A stretch of DNA of 11,173 nt from an uncultured Victivallaceae bacterium (lineage in GTDB: Bacteria; Verrucomicrobiota; Lentisphaeria; Victivallales; Victivallaceae), in NCBI GenBank assembly GCA_934663655.1, contig CAKUKT010000054.1, forward strand, positions 1 to 11,173. Direction: 5' to 3'. Shown piece by piece: positions 6,853 through 11,173 of the stretch. Under the pieces are notes generated by a model that ran no database searches, was not told the DNA's origin, and saw nothing but the letters and a program-made list of their open reading frames with translations. Position 1 is the first letter of the stretch; each line of letters starts with the position of its first letter. Both the position numbers and the translations under genes were made by a program.

Positions 6853-8982
6853 TCAACCGATCAGCGTGGTACCGAGACCGAGGAGTTTTCCCAGTTGATA
6901 GACGATCAGAGTCATCACATAGGCGACTACGAACAATCCGCCGGCCTCGACGAAGACCATCTTCCATGAGTTGAGTTCACGCCGAATGATCGCCAGCGTC
7001 GCCAGACAGGGGATCGACAGCAGACAGAAAATCATCACGCAGAAGCCCTGCAGCGGGGTATAGTTGCTGATCAACTGTGCCCGCAACGATTCCGACTCCT
7101 CGTCAGCCTCACCCTCCGCGTACAGAATACCGAGTTGCGAAACAAACACCTCCTTGGCCGCCAGCGCGCCGATGCTCGCGGTGGTCAGCTTCCAGTCAAA
7201 GCCGATCGGCCGGAACAGTGGTTCCAGCGCGTGGCCGACCCGGCCGGAAATGGTGTATTCCATCAGTTCGGCACTCCGTTCGTTCTCCAGCTTTTCCACC
7301 GCCTCATCATTACCGGCGCACGCGGCGATCAACTGATCGTAATTTCTGGACAACTGCGTTTTTTCAGGAAAAGTGTTGCAGATGTAAAGCACAATGCTGG
7401 CACCGAGAATGATCGTCCCCGCTTTCTGCAGGTACATCCGGCCGCGATCCCACATGTGCAGCATCAGACTGCGCAGGGTCGGCATCCGGTAAGGGGGCAG
7501 TTCCATCAGGTATACCTCGCCGTCCCCGCGAAACAGCGTCGATTTCATGATGCGCGCCGCCACCAGCGCAACCAGAATGCCGATCAGGTAGATGATCCAC
7601 ATCACCAGCGCCTGGTGCTTCGGTGCGAAAAAAGCCGGCACAATCAACGCATAAATCGGCAGCCGCGCACTGCAGCTCATCAGCGGCAGTACCATGATCG
7701 TAACCTTGCGGTCACGTTCGGATTCTATCGTCCGGGTCGCCATGATCGCCGGCACCGAACAGCCGAAGCCGAGCACCAGCGGCACGAAGGAGTGTCCCTG
7801 AAGTCCGAACCGGCGCATGATCCCATCCATCACAAATGCCGCCCTCGCCATATATCCGGATTCTTCAAGCAGGGCGATCGCAAAGAAAAGAAACAGAATG
7901 TTCGGCAGAAATACCAGCACTCCACCCACCCCGGAAATCACCCCGTCCGTCAACATCGCCCGCAGAAACGGCGCTGTTTCCGGATTCCAGACCGATTTGA
8001 CCGAATCGGAGAGAAAACTGAAGAAATCCTCGATATACCCCATCAGCGGATCGGCGCAGATAAAGGTGAACCAGAAGGTGATGTAGATTATCAGAAAGAA
8101 CAGGGGCAGACCGAGGTATTTGTTGGTCATCACCGTATCGATCCGGTCGGAAATCTCCCGTCGCCGTTCCCGGCTCATGGAAATTGCTTCCCGGCAGGCT
8201 CCGGCAAGCATCGCGTATCGCCGGTCGGCCATGAAGGTATCGGCCTCAATCGCGTGCCGGTTCCACAGATGGCGGATCTGAAGAGTGACTTCGTCGTGAA
8301 CCGGTTTGAGTTCCTGAATCCGCATGGCGGCGCTATCGTGTTCCAGAAGTTTGATCGCCAGAAAACGGGACGGCACATGCGCATATCTGTCGATTTTCAG
8401 GGCGTCGATTTTTGCGGCGACGGCAGCGATCGCCGCATCGATGTCGGCACCGTAGGACAACATCGGCATGCCGTGATCATCGAGGCGCTCGAGCATGACG
8501 GCCAGTTTTTCAAGCAGCGGCCGGGCGCCGCCCTGACGGCATCCCACCGTGTGAACGATCGGAGAACCGAAATAGTTCTCCAGTTTCCCAATATCGAAAA
8601 CAAATCCCTTCTTCGTGGCGTCATCGCTCATGTTGAAAGCCAGCAGCATCGGAATGTGGAGTTCAGCCAGCTGCGTAGTCAAATAGAGACTGCGCTGCGG
8701 GATCGAGGAGTCGATCACGTTGATGATCAAATCAATCCCCGGTCGGGTCAGTTCCTGAAAAACGATCTCCTCCTCCGGAGAGCTCGACGAAAGCGAATAA
8801 ACTCCCGGCAGGTCAATCAATTCGATTTCCACGCCATTGAGCAGAAAGGTTCCGGATTTGCTCTCCACGGTCACCCCGGGATAGTTGCCGACATGCTGGC
8901 GCGCACCGGTCAACGCGTTGAAGATGCAGGTTTTGCCGCAGTTGGGATTGCCGGCGAGAACAATACGATAGCGTTTCTTCAT
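6853..8982 (-). CDS. feoB: Ferrous iron transporter FeoB
   Basis: FeoB is the main Fe(II) importer of the inner membrane, with a cytoplasmic G-protein domain fused to a polytopic channel. The 709-residue protein has all GTPase motifs: P-loop GNPNCGKT (11-18), switch I Thr37 in GNYPGVTVE, DLPG (56-59) and NMSD (116-119). A helical insertion domain (about 170-275) precedes the membrane part, which begins near NKYLGLPLFFLIIYITFWF. The channel shows the conserved gate motifs with Cys408 in GCSVPA and Cys437 in MSCSARLPIYAL, the residues implicated in iron passage. It is a little shorter than E. coli FeoB (773) and lacks a C-terminal Cys-rich tail. The ATG overlaps the feoA stop by 4 nt (ATGA), so the two are co-translated. 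No feoC follows. The gene ends in a convergent intergenic stretch with hairpins. Confidence 0.97.
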   Translation of the reverse strand: MKKRYRIVLAGNPNCGKTCIFNALTGARQHVGNYPGVTVESKSGTFLLNGVEIELIDLPGVYSLSSSSPEEEIVFQELTRPGIDLIINVIDSSIPQRSLYLTTQLAELHIPMLLAFNMSDDATKKGFVFDIGKLENYFGSPIVHTVGCRQGGARPLLEKLAVMLERLDDHGMPMLSYGADIDAAIAAVAAKIDALKIDRYAHVPSRFLAIKLLEHDSAAMRIQELKPVHDEVTLQIRHLWNRHAIEADTFMADRRYAMLAGACREAISMSRERRREISDRIDTVMTNKYLGLPLFFLIIYITFWFTFICADPLMGYIEDFFSFLSDSVKSVWNPETAPFLRAMLTDGVISGVGGVLVFLPNILFLFFAIALLEESGYMARAAFVMDGIMRRFGLQGHSFVPLVLGFGCSVPAIMATRTIESERDRKVTIMVLPLMSCSARLPIYALIVPAFFAPKHQALVMWIIYLIGILVALVAARIMKSTLFRGDGEVYLMELPPYRMPTLRSLMLHMWDRGRMYLQKAGTIILGASIVLYICNTFPEKTQLSRNYDQLIAACAGNDEAVEKLENERSAELMEYTISGRVGHALEPLFRPIGFDWKLTTASIGALAAKEVFVSQLGILYAEGEADEESESLRAQLISNYTPLQGFCVMIFCLLSIPCLATLAIIRRELNSWKMVFVEAGGLFVVAYVMTLIVYQLGKLLGLGTTLIG

Positions 8983-9293
8983 TTTTCATCTTCCCGCTTC
9001 ATCACGATACCGGCTGCATCATCGCGGTGGAGCGCCATGCTGGTCTCCAGCACCTTGACCCGGAGCAGTCCACCAAAAGGAGCCCTGGCTTCCAGCAGCA
9101 GCTCCGCCCCGGCGACCAGGCCGACGTCGGCGAACTTCTTGCGTCCGCGTGTCTCCGGCATGATTTTTACAATTGTCGCGGTAACCCCGACCGGAAGTTC
9201 GGCAAGAGAAAGTTGCTTGCCGGTCGGGACGGTATACTCTTTTCCGCCCTGACCGCCGTGTCCGCCGCAGCAGGAGCATTTTTTACCAAACAT
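8979..9293 (-). CDS. feoA: FeoA protein with Cys-rich N-terminal extension
   Basis: FeoA is a small cytoplasmic SH3-like protein required for FeoB-dependent ferrous iron uptake, probably by contacting the FeoB G-domain. The core (about 27-100) has the usual pattern: LSLAELPVGVTATIVKI, then GRKKFADVGLVAGAEL, then the closing strands LRVKVLETSMALHRDDAAGIVM. At 104 residues it is longer than common FeoA (75-80). The excess is an N-terminal stretch containing C6, C8, C9 and H12 among glycines (CSCCGGHGGQGG), which could bind metal or an Fe-S cluster. The start is supported by GAGGTG (9304-9299) 5 nt upstream, so the extension looks genuine. It overlaps feoB by 4 nt. A leader of about 200 nt separates it from the nearest good promoter. 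Confidence 0.93.
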   Translation of the reverse strand: MFGKKCSCCGGHGGQGGKEYTVPTGKQLSLAELPVGVTATIVKIMPETRGRKKFADVGLVAGAELLLEARAPFGGLLRVKVLETSMALHRDDAAGIVMKREDEK

Positions 9294-9439
9294 CTTGACA
9301 CCTCACAATTTAACTATTGACCAACTCTGAAAATAAACTTATAACATCCGGATTCCCCGGAGATGGAGAGGTTGACAGAATCATTGCTTTTTAACAACAA
9401 TCTTCACGATTACTTCGCCAAGACTAATTAACTTACCCT

Positions 9440-9489
9440 AAAAAAAAGGCACTCCCGGCAACCGCGAATCGGCAGTTTCAAATTGCGCC
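9440..9489 (-). terminator. Possible attenuator or intrinsic terminator upstream of feoA
   Basis: On the minus strand GGCGC (9489-9485) can pair with GTGCC (9452-9448), with an inner GCCG/CGGT helix (9473-9470 with 9464-9461), and is followed directly by eight T residues (9447-9440). It lies a few nucleotides downstream of the promoter at 9505-9532 and about 150 nt before feoA. It might stop read-through from dapL, or prematurely end feoAB transcripts. The outer stem is short, so the call is tentative. Confidence 0.35.
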
Positions 9490-9504
9490 TGATTTCCTTT
9501 ATCC

Positions 9505-9532
9505 AATATATCACGCCTTTGGGGATTGTCAA
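9505..9532 (-). promoter_or_regulatory. Strong sigma-70-type promoter for feoAB
   Basis: On the minus strand a perfect TTGACA (9532-9527) is followed after 16 bp by TATATT (9510-9505). Transcription would start near 9497, giving a leader of about 200 nt before the feoA start at 9293. This would uncouple feoAB from the dapF-dapL operon upstream. Confidence 0.6.
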
Positions 9533-9612
9533 TTAGAGTTGGCTAATTTTTTTGAAAAATTTTCCTCACTCCCGCTTATCCGTTGCTCTGAAGTGCAAAA
9601 TCTTCACAGAGT

Positions 9613-9638
9613 GCCGGGGCATCCGGCGACAATCGCCG
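9613..9638 (-). other. Overlapping alternative hairpins after dapL
   Basis: GCCGG/CCGGC arms (9613-9617 and 9623-9627, 5-nt loop) and CGGCGA/TCGCCG arms (9624-9629 and 9633-9638, 3-nt loop) lie 30-56 nt past the dapL stop on the minus strand and share bases, so only one can form at a time. No good T-run follows directly. They probably act as a 3' end structure or weak terminator for the dapF-dapL transcript. Confidence 0.35.
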
Positions 9639-9668
9639 CACCGCGATCCGCCTCCGGCTTAACCACGT

Positions 9669-10847
9669 TCATAATTCCGTGGCAACCCTCCGGACCGCTT
9701 CAATGGTGCTCTCCCGGTCCCCGAAGCCGGTCAACCGGAAAAATCCCTCTCCACAGCTTCCGAACCCGGCTCCCGGCGTTCCGACCACCCGACAGCGTTC
9801 GAGCAGCCGATCAAAAAAAGCAAATGAGTCACACCGCCCCGGCAATTCCCACCACACATAGGGGGAATTTACTCCACCGCAGACCCGGTAACCGGCCCGT
9901 TCAAGTCCGTCGCGGATAAGCGCGGCGTTCTCCCGGTAAAAAGCGATCTGGCCGGCAAGCTGTGCCCTCCCCTCCGGCAGACAAACCGCCTCCGCGGCAC
10001 GCTGCACCACATAGGATACCCCGTTGAACTTCGTCGTCTGGCGCCGCAGCCAGAGATGATTGAGGTTCTGCGGCAGCGCCCGCGGAACCACACAGTACGC
10101 ACAGCGCACCCCGGTGAACCCGGCCGTTTTCGAAAATGAACGAAATTCGATCGCCACCTCCCGCGCTCCCGGCAATTCGTATATCGAACGCGGCACCTCC
10201 GGATCGGTCACAAACGCCTCATAAGCGCTGTCAAAAAGCAACAGCGCCCCCCAACGGTGCGCGTAGTCAACCCACTTCGACAATTCGTCGCGCGTGAACG
10301 CCGCCCCGGTGGGATTGTTCGGCGAACACAAATAAACCAGATCGCACCCCGCCGCGGGAATTTCGGGCAGAAACCCGCTCTCCGGCAGACAGGGCAGCAG
10401 ACGGATATTCCCGCCGCGCCCTGCCATGATGTTGCTGTCACGATAAACCGGATAAACCGGGTCGCAGATGGCGACCACCGCCTCCGGAGCAAAGAGTTCC
10501 TGGATGTTGCCGACATCACACTTCGCGCCATCGGAGACAAAAATCTCCCCGGGATCGATTTCCACTCCCAGTGGCGCATAATCGGCCGCGCAGATCGCTT
10601 CCCGCAGGAAATCGTACCCCTGTTCCGGCCCGTATCCCCGGAAGCTCTCCCGGTTTCCGAGCTCGGCGGCGGCCCGTTGCATCGCCTCGACCGCCGCCGG
10701 CACCAGCGGCAGCGTCACATCGCCGATCCCGAGCCGGATCGGCTCCTCTCCAGGATGAGCGGCCCGGTAGGCAGCCACCCGGCGGGCGATCTCCGAAAAG
10801 AGATAGTTTTCGCCAAGCTCCTGATAGTGTTCGTTGATTCTGAACAT
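9669..10847 (-). CDS. dapL: LL-diaminopimelate aminotransferase
   Basis: This PLP-dependent class I/II aminotransferase converts tetrahydrodipicolinate directly to LL-diaminopimelate with glutamate as amino donor, replacing the DapD/C/E steps. It acts in the cytoplasm for lysine and peptidoglycan synthesis. The family landmarks are clear: LGIGDVTLPL near the N-terminus, FRGYGPEQGYDFLREAI, VSDGAKCDVGNIQELF, CDPVYPVYRDSNIMAG, CSPNNPTGA, and the PLP-binding Lys240 in FRSFSKTAGFTGVR. At 392 residues it is slightly shorter than the usual 408-411. I chose ATG 10847 because GGAGGGG ends 5 nt before it; a GTG at 10853, overlapping the dapF stop, would add two residues. The ATG lies 2 nt after the dapF stop, so both form an operon. 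DapL is typical of plants, chlamydiae, Lentisphaerota, some Verrucomicrobia and a few other bacteria and archaea. Confidence 0.94.
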   Translation of the reverse strand: MFRINEHYQELGENYLFSEIARRVAAYRAAHPGEEPIRLGIGDVTLPLVPAAVEAMQRAAAELGNRESFRGYGPEQGYDFLREAICAADYAPLGVEIDPGEIFVSDGAKCDVGNIQELFAPEAVVAICDPVYPVYRDSNIMAGRGGNIRLLPCLPESGFLPEIPAAGCDLVYLCSPNNPTGAAFTRDELSKWVDYAHRWGALLLFDSAYEAFVTDPEVPRSIYELPGAREVAIEFRSFSKTAGFTGVRCAYCVVPRALPQNLNHLWLRRQTTKFNGVSYVVQRAAEAVCLPEGRAQLAGQIAFYRENAALIRDGLERAGYRVCGGVNSPYVWWELPGRCDSFAFFDRLLERCRVVGTPGAGFGSCGEGFFRLTGFGDRESTIEAVRRVATEL

Positions 10848-10849
10848 CT

Positions 10850-11173
10850 TCACCCCTCCACCGCGTCCGGCCAGTCCCCGGTGAACACCTCGACCGCCGG
10901 ACCGCGCATATATACATGATTATCCGCTTCACTCCACTCAACGCCGAGCTCTCCGCCGTCGAGCACCACCGTCACCTCCCGCCCGCTGCGCCCGGTGCGC
11001 ACCCCGGCCACCGCCGCCGCACAACTGCCGGTACCGCAGGCCAGCGTCACTCCGCAGCCGCGTTCCCATACCCGCATCCGCAGTCGGTCGCTGGACAGCG
11101 TTTCCACAAACTCAACATTGCTCTTTTCCGGAAACAGCGCATCGGTTTCAATCTGCGGCCCCCACTCCTCCAG
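10850..11173 (-). CDS. dapF: Diaminopimelate epimerase, C-terminal fragment (5' end outside window)
   Basis: DapF converts LL- to meso-diaminopimelate by a two-cysteine, PLP-independent racemisation. The frame stays open to the window edge, so the GTG at 11107 is internal. The 107 visible residues begin with the family segment GPQIETDALFPEKSNVEFV and contain WERGCGVTLACGTGS. Glu37 and Cys46 of the fragment, nine residues apart, correspond to the catalytic Glu and the second catalytic Cys (208 and 217 in the H. influenzae enzyme). The first catalytic Cys lies outside the window. The tail VLDGGELGVEWSEADNHVYM is typical of the C-terminal end. The fragment is immediately followed by dapL, which supplies its substrate. 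Confidence 0.94.
   Translation of the reverse strand: MEEWGPQIETDALFPEKSNVEFVETLSSDRLRMRVWERGCGVTLACGTGSCAAAVAGVRTGRSGREVTVVLDGGELGVEWSEADNHVYMRGPAVEVFTGDWPDAVEG
10853..10859 (-). promoter_or_regulatory. Ribosome binding site that sets the dapL start
   Basis: On the minus strand GGAGGGG, inside the last codons of dapF, ends 5 nt before the ATG at 10847. The competing in-frame GTG at 10853 overlaps this site itself, so the ATG is preferred. Confidence 0.65.

Larger units (their letters stand above)
9294..9668 (-). other. 375-bp non-coding stretch between dapL and feoA
   Basis: No convincing gene is present on either strand, and the stretch is clearly more AT-rich than its surroundings. On the minus strand, in order, it holds overlapping GC hairpins just after dapL (9613-9638), an AT-rich segment with a T/A palindrome (about 9548-9563), a strong promoter (9505-9532), a hairpin with an 8-T run (9440-9489), a CCGG-GGAAT-CCGG mini-hairpin (9348-9360) and the feoA ribosome binding site. 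I see no recognisable Fur box or known riboswitch. Confidence 0.6.

Noticed and set aside
7135..9252. A 705-codon open frame on the plus strand opposite feoB and part of feoA
   Set aside because: The product is rich in His, Arg, Gln and Pro with no domain or membrane pattern. feoB on the other strand is beyond doubt, so this is a GC-driven antisense shadow.
9380..9410. AT-rich stretch upstream of feoA considered as a Fur box
   Set aside because: It does not show the GATAAT repeat pattern expected of a Fur site.
9421..9445. Degenerate dyad (TTAGGGTAA and TTAATTAGT on the minus strand) resembling a DtxR/IdeR-type iron box
   Set aside because: The two half sites match each other and the consensus too poorly to support a regulator site.
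9539..9919. Plus-strand frame starting in the feoA-dapL gap and running into dapL
   Set aside because: It has a non-ATG start, most of it lies antisense to dapL, and the product is Arg/Pro/Ser-rich without motifs.

Overview
The window is about 11.2 kb of GC-rich, densely packed bacterial chromosome. I see no phage, transposon, CRISPR or tRNA/rRNA genes. Two features point to the PVC superphylum: meso-diaminopimelate is made by the DapL (LL-diaminopimelate aminotransferase) route with dapF next to dapL, and the genome carries an AraM-type glycerol-1-phosphate dehydrogenase. Within that group I lean towards Lentisphaerota (Victivallis-like). This assignment is an inference from gene content and has moderate confidence at best.

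Left part, plus strand (1-6106). The window opens inside the end of an RNase R-type 3'-5' exoribonuclease. Next come xseA (exonuclease VII large subunit), a CE7-family acetyl esterase with its own good sigma-70-type promoter, xseB (exonuclease VII small subunit), a GT-C/PMT-like membrane glycosyltransferase and an AraM-like glycerol-1-phosphate dehydrogenase. From the esterase onward the genes overlap or nearly touch (ATGA overlap; TTG overlap or 11-nt gap; 6-nt gap), so esterase-xseB-glycosyltransferase-araM looks like one operon. The exonuclease VII subunit genes are therefore split by an unrelated esterase gene and a promoter.

Middle, plus strand (6107-6852). A small zinc-ribbon membrane protein has its own promoter. 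One of its cysteine pairs is split by a hydrophobic hairpin, much like a LITAF domain. A convergent intergenic stretch with candidate terminators follows.

Right part, minus strand (6853-11173). Read in the direction of transcription, this holds dapF (cut by the window edge), dapL, a 375-bp non-coding stretch with a strong promoter and a possible attenuator-like hairpin, then feoA and feoB (ferrous iron uptake; 4-nt overlap). FeoA carries an unusual N-terminal cysteine/glycine-rich extension.

How the genes work together: DapL and DapF are consecutive steps to meso-DAP for peptidoglycan and lysine. FeoA and FeoB form an Fe(II) importer. XseA and XseB form one nuclease. The glycosyltransferase and G1P dehydrogenase may both serve envelope or lipid synthesis. 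I found no clear novel defence or mobile system. The most interesting points are the split zinc ribbon protein, the G1P dehydrogenase/glycosyltransferase pair, the Cys-rich FeoA and the long feoAB leader.
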